From assembly GCA_027312225.1 (NCBI GenBank), contig DAICXK010000002.1, positions 367 to 64,366 on the forward strand: DNA of 64,000 nt, written 5' to 3'. Source of the stretch: Candidatus Saccharimonadota bacterium. Its GTDB lineage: Bacteria > Patescibacteriota > Saccharimonadia > Saccharimonadales > Saccharimonadaceae. The position numbers and the translations under genes are program-made. Below are positions 24,540 to 33,933 of the stretch, in pieces (the first letter of the stretch is position 1; each line of letters opens with the position of its first letter). The notes below the pieces were generated by a model, which saw only the letters and a program-made list of their open reading frames with translations, did no database searches and had not been told where the DNA came from.

Positions 24540-25301
24540 ACGACAGTAATAGCAGTGACGAATCAGAAGGGTGGTGTGGGTAAGACAACTACCTCAGTTA
24601 ACCTTGCGTATTATCTTGCTAAGGCAGGCAAGCGTACGCTCCTTATTGACTTTGACCCCCAAGGAAACGCGACGAGTGGTCTTGGTGTTGATAAGCAAGG
24701 GTTGGGGCAGACGGTCGTCGATGTTATCACTAAACGAACGACACTCGACCAGGTTATCGTCGCCTCAGAGCATAAGAACCTTTGGCTAGCACCGACAACG
24801 CCGCATCTTGCGAATACCGAAGTTGAACTTGCACAGGCCGAGCAGCGCTTTACGCGGCTGCGCACTGCAATTGAACAAAGTGGTATTGAATATGACATCA
24901 TTATTATTGACAGTCCGCCGAGCCTAAGTCTGCTGACGGTGAATGGCTTGATTGCTGCTCATTATGTACTGCTGCCAGTCCAGGCAGAGTTTTATGCGCT
25001 TGAGGGCCTTGGCCAACTTCTTGAGACGATGAAGCTTCTTCGCAAGGCGACAAACCCTACGCTGGAGCTTCTCGGCGTTCTTCCGACAATGGTAGACAGC
25101 CGTACCACTCTTAGCACGCAGGTGGTGGCCGAGATTCACAAGCATTTCCCTGGCAAGGTATTCAAGGCGACGATACCGCGCAACATTCGTCTTGCCGAAG
25201 CACCAAGCCATGGTGTTCCAATCGGAGTGTATGACCGTTTTTCAAAGGGTGCTCGCGCATACAAGGCACTCGCAACAGAGATACTGGACCGGATAAAGTA
25301 A
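24537..25301 (+). CDS. parA: Chromosome-partitioning ATPase ParA (Soj)
   Basis: 254 residues with the deviant Walker A KGGVGKTTTSVNLAY at residues 10-24, the Walker A' region LLIDFDPQGNATSG and the later IIIDSPPSL (Walker B). It binds ATP and nonspecific DNA and moves ParB-bound origins. The start is GTG. parB follows after 9 nt. Their presence suggests the replication origin may be near (inference: parAB are often origin-proximal), but I see no dnaA or parS cluster in the window. Confidence 0.95.
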   Translation: MTTVIAVTNQKGGVGKTTTSVNLAYYLAKAGKRTLLIDFDPQGNATSGLGVDKQGLGQTVVDVITKRTTLDQVIVASEHKNLWLAPTTPHLANTEVELAQAEQRFTRLRTAIEQSGIEYDIIIIDSPPSLSLLTVNGLIAAHYVLLPVQAEFYALEGLGQLLETMKLLRKATNPTLELLGVLPTMVDSRTTLSTQVVAEIHKHFPGKVFKATIPRNIRLAEAPSHGVPIGVYDRFSKGARAYKALATEILDRIK

Positions 25302-25310
25302 GAGGAGGGG

Positions 25311-26186
25311 ATGATGGCGAAAAAAGGACTAGGACGATCATTTGACTCATTGATACCGACTGACCTGCTAGACGAGTCATTCGATCCAAGCGTTGGACAG
25401 GATGACCAGGCATCAGAACTGCGATACCTTAGGACAACTGAGATTATTGCCGACCCAGATCAGCCAAGGCGTCATTTTGACGAGTCCTCGCTTGCGGAGC
25501 TGACTGCATCGATTGCCGAGCATGGTGTTTTGCAGCCAATTGTTGTGACGGTGCACGGGAAAGGATACCGGATTGTCGCGGGTGAGCGTCGGTTCAGAGC
25601 GGCTAGTGGCGCAGGCCTCGAAAAGATACCGGCGATTGTACGCACACTCAGTGACCAACATCGTCTCGAGCTATCGTTGATTGAGAATATTCAGAGGCGT
25701 GATTTGAGCCCTATTGAAACAGCAGTGGCGTATGCAAAACTACGTGATCAGTTCAACTTAACGCTTGATCAGATTGGCGACAGGGTAGGTAGTAAGTCGG
25801 TCAGTGCTGTGAGTAATACACTCCGTCTCCTAAGGTTACCGAAAGAGGCTCAACAGGCGTTGTTAACAGGTTCCGTCACAGAAGGCCAAGCACGACCACT
25901 TGTCGGTGTTGATGAAGATATCGTTCGAGATATCCTACCAAGGATTATTCGTGAAGAGTGGAGTGCACGTGCCGTCGAGCGATACGTTGCCCAGCTAAAA
26001 CAGGGGCAGAAAACACATCAAGTCATCAAGAAGAACGAAGCGGTGTTGGCGGATGCCATGCAGCTTGGAGAGCGCTTGAAGACTCCTGTTGATATTCGTA
26101 TGACGGCAAACGGGGCAGGAAAAATTGTCATCTCATTTAAAGACCAGACCGACTTAGACCGAATAAAAAAAGTGTTCGACCGCTAA
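25311..26186 (+). CDS. parB: Chromosome-partitioning protein ParB (Spo0J)
   Basis: 291 residues. The N-terminal KKGLGRSFDSLIP motif contacts ParA. The CTPase/nuclease-like domain includes IIADPDQPRRHFDE and the GERRFRAA box. A helix-turn-helix follows (SPIETAVAYAKLRDQF, GSKSVSAVSNTLRLLRLP). The C-terminal part is the dimer domain. It binds parS sites and slides as a CTP clamp. An AGGAGG site precedes two consecutive ATG codons; either can start. It converges with lepB, whose stop is 3 nt away. Confidence 0.95.
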   Translation: MMAKKGLGRSFDSLIPTDLLDESFDPSVGQDDQASELRYLRTTEIIADPDQPRRHFDESSLAELTASIAEHGVLQPIVVTVHGKGYRIVAGERRFRAASGAGLEKIPAIVRTLSDQHRLELSLIENIQRRDLSPIETAVAYAKLRDQFNLTLDQIGDRVGSKSVSAVSNTLRLLRLPKEAQQALLTGSVTEGQARPLVGVDEDIVRDILPRIIREEWSARAVERYVAQLKQGQKTHQVIKKNEAVLADAMQLGERLKTPVDIRMTANGAGKIVISFKDQTDLDRIKKVFDR

Positions 26187-26189
26187 GAT

Positions 26190-26807
26190 CTAAAAGAAAC
26201 GGATATTCTGCAATGGGAATATCCTCATTTTGACGGGGCCAATCACATCGTAGAAGGGAATGGTTCCAAGGCCTTGGTTGCCGTTGCGAGAGTCGTATGA
26301 ATAGGTTCCTTCGCGGTGGTCACCTGCGACGAACAGCTCTCCGTCAGGCACGACAAGATCTGACTCACCACTTGTATAGACGCCAGGTTCGCCATTATTG
26401 TCATCATCCGGGTGAAAACCACCTGGGTGCTCACCGTTGTAGACGACGATGCGGCCATCTTCGATGGTGACGCGCTCGCCAGGAAAGGCAATGACTCGCT
26501 TGACGATGTATTCGTCCCCAGTACCCACATTATAGCGAGGGTTTTTGAAGACAATAATTTGTCCTCGCTCTGGAATATAGTCTTTGTTCTGGATTTGCGA
26601 CCATGTCACAGGGAGGCGGCTGACGATGAGGCGGTCACTCGTATAGAGAGTCGGCTCCATACTAGGGCCAACGACGTTGTAACTACGAAAGATGAACGTA
26701 TTGATAAAAATAGTACCAAGAACAACACAAATAATGAAAATAATGACGCCAATGACGTCTTTGAGGATTGGATGTCTCTGAAGAAAGGATGCTTCCACTT
26801 GCCTCAT
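26190..26807 (-). CDS. lepB: Signal peptidase I
   Basis: 205 residues with one N-terminal membrane segment (about 17-40). The catalytic dyad is Ser49 in GPSMEPTL and Lys103 in YIVKRVIAFPGE. The box usually written GDN-R…S-DSR is here GDHREGTYSYDSR. It cleaves signal peptides of secreted proteins on the outer face of the membrane. ATG 26807 overlaps the -10 box TATAAT (26806-26811, minus strand); a GTG at 26798, in frame, sits where a leaderless transcript should start and may be the real start. Confidence 0.93.
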   Translation of the reverse strand: MRQVEASFLQRHPILKDVIGVIIFIICVVLGTIFINTFIFRSYNVVGPSMEPTLYTSDRLIVSRLPVTWSQIQNKDYIPERGQIIVFKNPRYNVGTGDEYIVKRVIAFPGERVTIEDGRIVVYNGEHPGGFHPDDDNNGEPGVYTSGESDLVVPDGELFVAGDHREGTYSYDSRNGNQGLGTIPFYDVIGPVKMRIFPLQNIRFF

Positions 26808-26859
26808 TATACAGCATTTTATTGTCTTGACATGTAAAACATAACTATCACGAGTGGCG

Positions 26860-26880
26860 ATGAAAATCTAGAGTTTTCAT
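26860..26880. promoter_or_regulatory. Inverted repeat between lepB and the LCP gene
   Basis: ATGAAAA (26860-26866) and TTTTCAT (26874-26880) form a perfect 7-bp dyad with a 7-nt centre in the divergent intergenic region. It may be an operator; no regulator is known. Confidence 0.35.
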
Positions 26881-26896
26881 AATGCTGATAGGCGGG

Positions 26897-26918
26897 TATA
26901 CTAGATATATAGTTTATG
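26897..26918 (+). promoter_or_regulatory. Promoter of the LCP-family gene
   Basis: TATACT at 26897-26902 lies 13 nt before ATG 26916, giving at most a few nucleotides of leader. Confidence 0.45.
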
Positions 26919-28544
26919 AATAAGAAACGATCAATCGACGGGTTTGTGACTCGTAGTAGTTCTTCTGCGCTCGGACAGACCCATAGAACGCTATCGAACA
27001 CCGCTTCAACACGACCATCACTACATACAGGTGGCGAGAAGCGTGTTTCGAATATATCGGATACGTCAACAAAGACGACACTTGGGCAGACGAATATTCG
27101 TGAAGCCCTGCAGTCGTTAGATAACGAACCTCGGCCGCCGAAGATGAGCCGCCGCCAGAAGCGTCAGCTTCACCGTGATGGTGCGCGCCAAAAGTCAAAG
27201 AAGCGGCGGATTATTAAATGGGTGGCAATCGCCATCGCCACGATTATTGTTGGCATCATTGCCTATACGGGCATCATCGCATTTATTACGACGAATAAAG
27301 TCTTCGATGGGGGCATTTTTGGTCTGACGCAAAAGCAAGCACTGAAAGAGGACGCTAATGGAAGGAGTAACTTCCTTATCTTTGGAACGGCCGAGGATGA
27401 TGAGGGCGGTATGCATGGCGGGGCAAACCTCACCGACTCGTTGATGGTCATGAGCGTGAATCAGAAAACAAAAGATGTCTTCATGGTCAGTATTCCACGT
27501 GATCTCTGGGTTGAATTTGGCGCTGCCTGTCTGTCTGGGTATCAGGGGAAGGTGAATGAGGTCTATAGTTGTTATTCAAATGATGGAGAGGATGAAGCTG
27601 CGGGGGCGGCCGGACTCCAGAAAAAAATAGGCTCGATCTTAGGTCTGGATATCCAGTACTACGTCCATCTTAATTTTACCGCAGTCGTTGAACTTGTTGA
27701 TGCGGTAGGTGGCGTGGATGTCACGATAGAGTCGAATCCCAAAGGTATGGGCATTTTAGATCGAAATTTCGACTGGAAGTGCGGATACCGATGTTATTAC
27801 GTCAAGTATGAAGACGGCGAGAGGGCTCATCTTGATGGCGAGCACGCGCTCGCGCTTTCTCGGGCGCGTAATGCGGCTGGAGGGTATGGACTCGCGGCCG
27901 GCAACTTTGATCGAGAGAAGAATCAGCAGAAGATTATCAAGGCACTGCGTGAGAAGGCCCTGAGCGCGGGCACGCTGACGAATCTTGGCAAAGTAACGAG
28001 CATTATGAACGCGCTTGGCAATAATCTCCGTACGAACATTGATACCAAGGAGATTCAAACGCTCATGTCTATCGCGAGTGAAACATCAGATAACGCAATC
28101 GCCTCACTCACGCTTGTCGACGAAGAGGACCCGCTTGTAACGACATGTAGGGTGGGCGCCGCAAGTGCCGTATGTCCAACGGCGGGACGCTACAGCTATA
28201 CGGCAATCCAGGCATATATTAAGAAGAACTCAGTGAATAATCCGGTCACGAAAGAAGGGGCAAAGATCGTTGTCTTAAATGGTACAGGTACGACAGGTGT
28301 GGCACAGACAGAGGCTGACGCGCTGACAGCGAAGGGGTACACGATTAGTGCCTATGACAACGCTCCGGACGGTACCTACGAGGCGGTTGAGATCTACAAG
28401 ATAGGCGAGGGCAATACGGCAACAACTGAAGCACTTAAAACAAGGTACTCGGTCAGTACTATCAAGACGTCGGCACCACCATTGGCAGTAGACGACGATG
28501 TCTCCTTCGTTATCGTCATTGGCAAGGTGCGCGAAGAGACGTAG
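26916..28544 (+). CDS. LytR-CpsA-Psr (LCP) family glycopolymer transferase
   Basis: 542 residues: a ~100-residue cytoplasmic basic N-terminus (PPKMSRRQKRQLHRD), one membrane helix (about 100-122), the LCP domain (NLTDSLMVMSVNQKTKDVFM, SIPRDLWVE, VELVDAVGGVDV, LDGEHALALSRAR) and a C-terminal LytR_C domain (KIVVLNGTGTTGVAQTEADA). LCP enzymes move undecaprenyl-linked glycopolymers onto peptidoglycan or proteins outside the cell. The conserved Arg/Asp residues of the polyprenyl pocket are visible (SIPRD, SRAR). uppS and uppP elsewhere in the window serve the same lipid carrier. Confidence 0.92.
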   Translation: MNKKRSIDGFVTRSSSSALGQTHRTLSNTASTRPSLHTGGEKRVSNISDTSTKTTLGQTNIREALQSLDNEPRPPKMSRRQKRQLHRDGARQKSKKRRIIKWVAIAIATIIVGIIAYTGIIAFITTNKVFDGGIFGLTQKQALKEDANGRSNFLIFGTAEDDEGGMHGGANLTDSLMVMSVNQKTKDVFMVSIPRDLWVEFGAACLSGYQGKVNEVYSCYSNDGEDEAAGAAGLQKKIGSILGLDIQYYVHLNFTAVVELVDAVGGVDVTIESNPKGMGILDRNFDWKCGYRCYYVKYEDGERAHLDGEHALALSRARNAAGGYGLAAGNFDREKNQQKIIKALREKALSAGTLTNLGKVTSIMNALGNNLRTNIDTKEIQTLMSIASETSDNAIASLTLVDEEDPLVTTCRVGAASAVCPTAGRYSYTAIQAYIKKNSVNNPVTKEGAKIVVLNGTGTTGVAQTEADALTAKGYTISAYDNAPDGTYEAVEIYKIGEGNTATTEALKTRYSVSTIKTSAPPLAVDDDVSFVIVIGKVREET

Positions 28545-28566
28545 TGCTGTGGTATAGTGGTATCAT

Positions 28567-29355
28567 ATGAAGTTTTTAAAGTTACTTCGACGTCGTTCCG
28601 TCCTGAGTGAACTCGTCTATGTAGGTTTGAATGTTGGATTGGCAATTGCTGTTTTGATCATTGTCCGAACGGTTGAGTCGCCGATACCGGCCTTCATCCT
28701 CGTCGCCCTTAGCAAGTGGCGAGTTTTTGCCGTGCGACCGCGTTACTGGCTGGCTAATATTCAAACTAACTTTGTCGATTTTATCGTCAGTATTAGCGTT
28801 GTCGTGCTGATGTATAGTGTCGGCGTGAGTAGCTCGTATGCTTTTGCCTTGCAGATTCTTATCGTTGTACTCTATATTGCTTGGCTGGTGTATCTCAAGC
28901 CTCGCTCGTCAAAGCGATCAGTCGTTTCACAAGCATGGACGGCGCTCATTATCGGCACGACGGCCCTGTTTGTCTCGTCGTTTGGTTGGCCGATCGAGCT
29001 GATCGTTATCGGCATGGCGGTGATTGGATATGTTGCTGGCCGACATGCATTGACGCAATTCGAAGAGGATCATCTGCAATTCCTTTCACTGATGTGCGCG
29101 CTTATTATGGCGCAGATTGGATGGGTATTCTACCACTGGGTTATCGCCTATTCCCTGCCAGTTGTCGAAGCGCGTATCCCTCAAGTGACGGTTATAGTTG
29201 CGGTTGTCTTCTTCGCGTTTTACAAAGTGTATGACTCATACAAGCGGCACAATAGGGTAGAGCCCGCAGAGGTAGTCATGCCTATATTGTTTAGCCTAGG
29301 CATTGTTTTGACGCTGATGGTATTCTTTAGTGCGATTCCTATTGGCACGCTCTAA
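28567..29355 (+). CDS. Polytopic membrane protein, unknown
   Basis: 262 residues with about eight predicted membrane helices and short loops. The loop GRHALTQFEEDHLQFLSLM (about 160-178) is the longest polar part. I do not recognise a family. TATAGT lies 8 nt before ATG 28567, so the mRNA is probably leaderless. It lies between the LCP gene and htrA on the same strand, in a run of envelope genes, so an envelope role is likely but unproven. Confidence 0.75.
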   Translation: MKFLKLLRRRSVLSELVYVGLNVGLAIAVLIIVRTVESPIPAFILVALSKWRVFAVRPRYWLANIQTNFVDFIVSISVVVLMYSVGVSSSYAFALQILIVVLYIAWLVYLKPRSSKRSVVSQAWTALIIGTTALFVSSFGWPIELIVIGMAVIGYVAGRHALTQFEEDHLQFLSLMCALIMAQIGWVFYHWVIAYSLPVVEARIPQVTVIVAVVFFAFYKVYDSYKRHNRVEPAEVVMPILFSLGIVLTLMVFFSAIPIGTL

Positions 29356-29400
29356 TCTTCAGTCGGTTCTCAGTTTATTTGCGGTATACTAAGCATAAGT

Positions 29401-30642
29401 ATGGATACACATTCTTCAGAACAAGGCTCAAAAAGACCGCTTGGTGATGATATAAAAGCGGAGACTTCAGTGGCGTCGACGGTACTGCCACCCGCACCAG
29501 CGCAACCCAAAAAACCGTCTCGTCGACGAGGAAAATATGTCAGCCTGGGAATCGTACTGCTAGTTATTTGTAGCGGGGGTGGTTTTGCTGGCGGCTGGTT
29601 GGCGGCGACGTTGCAGGATAGCCGGTCAGACCTTGATACGGGTCGAATGGTTGAGTCTGACGGCAGTACGGTAGTGACGGTCGAGGAAGAGGCGATTGCA
29701 AATGTTGCTGCAAAGGTAGCGCCAAGTGTTGTTTCGATTGTCACAACCACATCAGGCCGTTCGTTGTGGGGGTATAGTTCTCAAGGAGCTGGCACAGGAG
29801 TGATTGTCAGTAAAGATGGGTACATCATGACAAACAATCATGTCATCGAGGGCGCCAGCAAGGTATCGGTCGTACTATCGGACGGCACCGAGTATGATGA
29901 CGTCAAGGTAGTAGGCGGCGATCCGCTCAATGATATTGCCTTTGTAAAAATTGAAGGCGCGTCAGATTTAACCCCAGCTGAACTGGGCAATAGTGGCAGA
30001 CTACGGATTGGACAGCGTGTTGTCGCGATTGGAAATGCACTAGGGCAGTTTGATAATACGGTAACAAGCGGCATCGTTTCGGCGATGGGACGTCCGCTCG
30101 TGGCATCATCTTCTGACGGTAATAGCTCGGAGAGCTTGACCGACCTTATTCAGACTGACGCAGCGATTAACTCGGGCAACTCAGGTGGCCCGTTGGTTGA
30201 TCTTGCAGGGCGAGTTATCGGCATCAATACGGCAGTTGCGACAGATGCAAACGGGATAGGGTTCGCGATACCGATTAATGCAACGCGCGGCGTGCTTGCC
30301 GAGGTGTTAGAGAGCGGAAAAGTGGCGCGGGCCTATCTCGGGGTGCACTATCTTGATGTGACGGCGTCCCTTGCGGCCAGTAGGAGCCTGGACTCTAAAA
30401 AAGGCGCTTTTGTCTACGCTGACGGTACGATCCAGCCGGTCGTGAAGGATGGGCCTGCGGATAAGGCAGGCGTGAAGGCCGACGACATTATCCTAAAGAT
30501 AGGCAATGACGTTATTGGCACGGATGGCAGTATGTCGAGTATCATTGGCCAATACCGTCCTGGTGACAAGGTTGAGTTAACGGTGTTACGCGCTGGCAAA
30601 GAGCTGAAATTGACGGCCGAGCTGACTGCCTATAGCGATTGA
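29401..30642 (+). CDS. htrA: HtrA/DegP-type serine protease with PDZ domain
   Basis: 413 residues: cytoplasmic Pro/Arg-rich start, one membrane helix (about 46-68), trypsin-like protease domain with catalytic His147 (TNNHVIE), Asp178 (NDIAFVKI) and Ser261 (GNSGGPL), then one PDZ domain (about 310-410, KKGAFVYADG, ADKAGVKADDIILKI). It degrades or refolds damaged proteins outside the membrane. One PDZ and a membrane anchor match Gram-positive HtrA. TATACT is 10 nt before the ATG. Its 3' end overlaps the converging prmC by 13 nt. Confidence 0.94.
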   Translation: MDTHSSEQGSKRPLGDDIKAETSVASTVLPPAPAQPKKPSRRRGKYVSLGIVLLVICSGGGFAGGWLAATLQDSRSDLDTGRMVESDGSTVVTVEEEAIANVAAKVAPSVVSIVTTTSGRSLWGYSSQGAGTGVIVSKDGYIMTNNHVIEGASKVSVVLSDGTEYDDVKVVGGDPLNDIAFVKIEGASDLTPAELGNSGRLRIGQRVVAIGNALGQFDNTVTSGIVSAMGRPLVASSSDGNSSESLTDLIQTDAAINSGNSGGPLVDLAGRVIGINTAVATDANGIGFAIPINATRGVLAEVLESGKVARAYLGVHYLDVTASLAASRSLDSKKGAFVYADGTIQPVVKDGPADKAGVKADDIILKIGNDVIGTDGSMSSIIGQYRPGDKVELTVLRAGKELKLTAELTAYSD

Positions 30643-31436
30643 TACAGCACGATAAGCCCGCGTGTTTCAACTGGTGAGAGTCCATGCTGCTCGGCATAAT
30701 GCGTCATGGCGTGATGCTGACGTAGATCTGCTTCAAGGGCTAGGTACCCGCCTACTTGCAGCTTGTCGCTGCACTGATTAATCAGTTGTTTAATAAGAAA
30801 CAGCCCATTATCATCAGCAAAAAGCGCGACAGACGGCTCGTGCTGTATTTCGGGTGAATTTTCCCATTCTTTGTCGACATACGGCAAATTAGCAAGGACA
30901 ATATCGGCGCTATATGGGTAGTGCGTCAGAAGGCTACTTTTAAGGTATTCCACCGACGCTCCCAGCTGCAGCGCATTCTTCTCGGCTACGGCCAAGGTGT
31001 GTTTGTCGATATCAACAAGTGTCACATCAAGCTCTGGGTGCTCAAGTTTTGCAGTGATGCCCAGGCAGCCGCTGCCAGTGCCAACATCAACCAGCTTCAT
31101 CCCCGGTCGGAGCGGGATGGTCTGTAATAGCTCGATCATTGCCTCTGACTCGGGTCGTGGTATAAGTGTTGACGTTGTCACAGTAAAGCGTCGCCCATAA
31201 AATTCTTTGTGGCCAATGATATAGGCAATAGGGACGCGATCAAGGCGCAGGTCAAGGCGGGCATCGGCAATTTCTTGGGTGCGTGCGTCAATGGCTTCGT
31301 CGCCATGCGCGTGGACCCAGGTTCGCCCTTTGCGTAAAGTATGTGAAAGAATCAACTCGGCATCAAGCCGCGGGGAAGGTACGCCTCGGGCGTTCAATTG
31401 GATAGCTGCAGAACGTATCCATGCGTCAATGGTCAT
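30630..31436 (-). CDS. prmC: Release factor glutamine methyltransferase
   Basis: 268 residues. It has an N-terminal helical domain (RLDAELILSHTL), the SAM-binding loop VDVGTGSGCLGIT, and the substrate motif at NLPYV (usually NPPY). It methylates the Gln of the GGQ motif in release factors. The NPPY to NLPY change occurs at the second position, while the Asn and Tyr/Pro around it remain. prfA, its substrate, lies just downstream on the same strand orientation but beyond an oppositely oriented gene. GATAAT 6 nt before the ATG suggests a leaderless transcript. Confidence 0.92.
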   Translation of the reverse strand: MTIDAWIRSAAIQLNARGVPSPRLDAELILSHTLRKGRTWVHAHGDEAIDARTQEIADARLDLRLDRVPIAYIIGHKEFYGRRFTVTTSTLIPRPESEAMIELLQTIPLRPGMKLVDVGTGSGCLGITAKLEHPELDVTLVDIDKHTLAVAEKNALQLGASVEYLKSSLLTHYPYSADIVLANLPYVDKEWENSPEIQHEPSVALFADDNGLFLIKQLINQCSDKLQVGGYLALEADLRQHHAMTHYAEQHGLSPVETRGLIVLYQSL

Positions 31437-31510
31437 GTTGCTATTATCTCACCTCTGTTATTATTTGGCAAGAAGGTGATAATATGCTGCAATAATATCT
31501 TACTTCGTAG

Positions 31511-31526
31511 TACAATACTACTAATG
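31511..31526 (+). promoter_or_regulatory. Promoter of the SirB1-like gene, leaderless
   Basis: TACAAT (31511-31516) lies 7 nt before ATG 31524. It decides the start against the longer in-frame opening at 31398, which would overlap prmC. Confidence 0.55.
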
Positions 31527-32798
31527 GCTTTTTTCCGTGCTATCTACTATTTTTTTAGTCGCTATACCGATCCGTCCGAACGTCGCGTGGGGAAGTTTTT
31601 TAAACGTGTTGACGAGCGTACGAGCCCGCATCAACTCGAGAGGTCGCTCATTTCGCTGTTGCAGCAAGATACGGCGGTTATTAATTTGTGGACAGAATAC
31701 CGCTATAAAGGATACAACTACTTAACGAAGAAACAGCGTAAGGAGCTGTATCAGAACCTTGCGGCTATTCACAATGATTTCACCGCGTTTGCTGAGACGC
31801 AAACGGTTGATATCAAGCACGAGATTGCCAAGATAGCTGAATTAGGGGTTGATACGGCAAAATTACGGCTGTATCCGGACCAATTCCAGTATATTGTGCT
31901 GATACAGCGTTACTTGGCGCCGCGCCGCGGATTGTATACGTACCGTGCATCAAGTTCATTTGGTCGGTTACTGCGTGACCCGGCTCGGGAAAAGTTAGAA
32001 GGTGATTGTAATCAGATCGTGACGCTGTATCTTGCGCTGTACGCCCGCAAGTACAAGGTCAGTGACCTCAAGTTAACATTGTATCCGGGGCATGTGGCAT
32101 TGCATTTCGAGGGTGTTGACATCGAAACGACGAATGGAACTTTTTGTCGGTACCAGAAGGAAGGGCAGCGAACAGCGCCCATCCATGAGATTGTTAGCGT
32201 CAACTTGCTTGATACCAGTGACACGAATTTTGAGAAGACGAGTATTCACCCCGAAGTCTTTCTCGAGTCGGCACGTCTTGCCTACGTTGTGAGTAGTAAC
32301 CGACAGCTCGTCAAGAAGAACTTAGAGATTGCGTACCGCAATACCGTGAGCCATCTTATGAAATCAGCACAGTACAAAAAAGCCTTTGAATATGCCAAAC
32401 AAAGCAAGGATCAAGAACTTATTGCTATTTCGTCATATAACGGAGCGCTTCATTATATGAGGCAGCATGAGTTTTCTCGAGCCAGGGACTTTGCAGCCTA
32501 TTCGCTCAAGAAAACAGAGCTGCTACGGATGATTGACCATAACGAGGCGGCATGGCTATACAATGCCAAGCGGTATCAAGAGGCAATTAAGGTGTTTGAG
32601 CGATTAGGCGAACGCCAATGGGTCGTCAACTGCTATCGGGCGCTATATCATCAAGAGCAGCGGGTGCTTTCGGGAATTAAGACGGTTGCCGATATTAGGG
32701 CGCATGCCGGCACGGTGCGGAACATGGAACGATACGCCAAGTCATCGGGTGATTCGCAGCTGATACAGCATGCGCAGTCACTGGTGAAGCATTTGTAG
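31524..32798 (+). CDS. SirB1/transglutaminase-like protein with TPR-like C-terminus
   Basis: 424 residues. The middle (about 140-215) has a cysteine in LEGDCNQIVTLYLALYAR, a histidine in YPGHVALHFEG and an acidic residue in VDIETTNG. This is the Cys-His-Asp/Glu order of the SirB1/transglutaminase-core fold. The C-terminal ~170 residues are paired helices resembling TPRs (QYKKAFEYAKQSK, KRYQEAIKVFERLGE). The enzyme activity of SirB1-like proteins is unknown. It lies between prmC and prfA; SirB1 genes also accompany prfA-prmC in some Proteobacteria, which suggests a shared theme. Confidence 0.7.
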   Translation: MAFFRAIYYFFSRYTDPSERRVGKFFKRVDERTSPHQLERSLISLLQQDTAVINLWTEYRYKGYNYLTKKQRKELYQNLAAIHNDFTAFAETQTVDIKHEIAKIAELGVDTAKLRLYPDQFQYIVLIQRYLAPRRGLYTYRASSSFGRLLRDPAREKLEGDCNQIVTLYLALYARKYKVSDLKLTLYPGHVALHFEGVDIETTNGTFCRYQKEGQRTAPIHEIVSVNLLDTSDTNFEKTSIHPEVFLESARLAYVVSSNRQLVKKNLEIAYRNTVSHLMKSAQYKKAFEYAKQSKDQELIAISSYNGALHYMRQHEFSRARDFAAYSLKKTELLRMIDHNEAAWLYNAKRYQEAIKVFERLGERQWVVNCYRALYHQEQRVLSGIKTVADIRAHAGTVRNMERYAKSSGDSQLIQHAQSLVKHL

Positions 32799-32799
32799 G

Positions 32800-33870
32800 T
32801 TATTGGCTAGCGTTTTGGGCTTTCAATTCGCGTTCGTAGGCCTGCAAATGGTCAACGATATCATCAATACGGCCGTCCATTGCCTGCGGGATGCCACTAC
32901 GGCTATATCCAATGCGGTGGTCGGTAATACGGTCCTGCGGGAAATTATAGGTACGGATCTTCTCAGAACGGTCACCCGTGCCAATGAGCCCGCGTCGTTC
33001 AGCGGTTAGCTTGGCGTTCTCTTCGTCAATACGCGCCTGTAAGAGACGACTACGCAATACGCTCATCGCTTTCTCTTTGTTCTTGATTTGCGATTTTTCG
33101 TCTTGGTTTGTCACAACCAGCCCGGTTGGAAGGTGAGTGATGCGAACAGCGCTGTCAGTAGTATTCACCGATTGTCCGCCATGGCCACCGCTACGGTAGA
33201 CGTCGATTTTGAGGTCATTCATATTGATCTCAATGTCGGCCTCTTCGGCTTCAGGAAGCACGGCAACGGTGACAGTGCTGGTATGGATACGACCCTGTGA
33301 TTCGGTGGCTGGCACGCGCTGAACACGATGGACGCCTGACTCAAATTTCAGCTGCGCATAAGGGGCATCGCCCTTGATAAGGAAGACGACTTCTTTATAG
33401 CCACCAGTATCGTTGGCGCTTTCGGACAGCTGCTCAGTTTTTAGGTTATGCGCTTCACAGTAGCGCAGATACATGCGGTACAATTCGGCAGCGAACAGGC
33501 TGGCTTCGTCTCCGCCAGCCCCGGCGCGGATTTCCATGATGACGTTTTTCTCGTCATTGGGATCTTTTGGAGAGAGCATCACAAACAGGTCGTCTTCTAA
33601 CTGGGAAAGTCTTGCTTCGGTCTCAGCTACTTCGGCTTTTGCAAGCTCTGCCAGCTCGTCGCCGCCATTTGCGAGTTCTCTTGCTTCTGACAGCTGCTGC
33701 TCTAGCATGTCGCGCAGTTCAGCTTTTTCGATAATACCTTCAAGCTCTGTGAAGCGCTTGTTTTTGCTGGTAAAGTCGGGGTCGCTGTAGGCGGTAGGGG
33801 TCGCCAAAAACTCGCCCAGTTTTGACTTCTCGGCATTCAATTCATCGATGTTGAGTTCAATCTTTGGCAT
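32800..33870 (-). CDS. prfA: Peptide chain release factor 1
   Basis: 356 residues, normal RF1 length. The stop-codon recognition PxT motif is PAT in [10 protein letters not shown], and the catalytic GGQ is in [17 protein letters not shown]. It ends translation at UAA and UAG. Its presence matters here because TAG is used as a normal stop and also interrupts the helicase at 52730. AAGGAAG precedes the ATG. It lies downstream of rpmE on the same strand, separated by a terminator. Confidence 0.97.
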   Translation of the reverse strand: MPKIELNIDELNAEKSKLGEFLATPTAYSDPDFTSKNKRFTELEGIIEKAELRDMLEQQLSEARELANGGDELAELAKAEVAETEARLSQLEDDLFVMLSPKDPNDEKNVIMEIRAGAGGDEASLFAAELYRMYLRYCEAHNLKTEQLSESANDTGGYKEVVFLIKGDAPYAQLKFESGVHRVQRVPATESQGRIHTSTVTVAVLPEAEEADIEINMNDLKIDVYRSGGHGGQSVNTTDSAVRITHLPTGLVVTNQDEKSQIKNKEKAMSVLRSRLLQARIDEENAKLTAERRGLIGTGDRSEKIRTYNFPQDRITDHRIGYSRSGIPQAMDGRIDDIVDHLQAYERELKAQNASQ

Positions 33871-33891
33871 ATACTTCCTTTATCGTAACAA

Positions 33892-33921
33892 AAAAGAGAC
33901 AAGCTTGCACTCGTCTCTTTT
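33892..33921 (-). terminator. Rho-independent terminator after rpmE (minus strand)
   Basis: Read on the minus strand, AAAAGAGAC and GTCTCTTTT form a 9-bp stem, followed by a T-run. It lies between the rpmE stop and the prfA start. Confidence 0.85.
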
Positions 33922-33933
33922 ATGGGTGTGACG

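Noticed and set aside
31398-31523. 42-residue N-terminal extension of the SirB1-like protein
   Set aside because: It would start inside the divergent prmC gene and upstream of the -10 box at 31511-31516. The sequence is Cys-rich and not protein-like.
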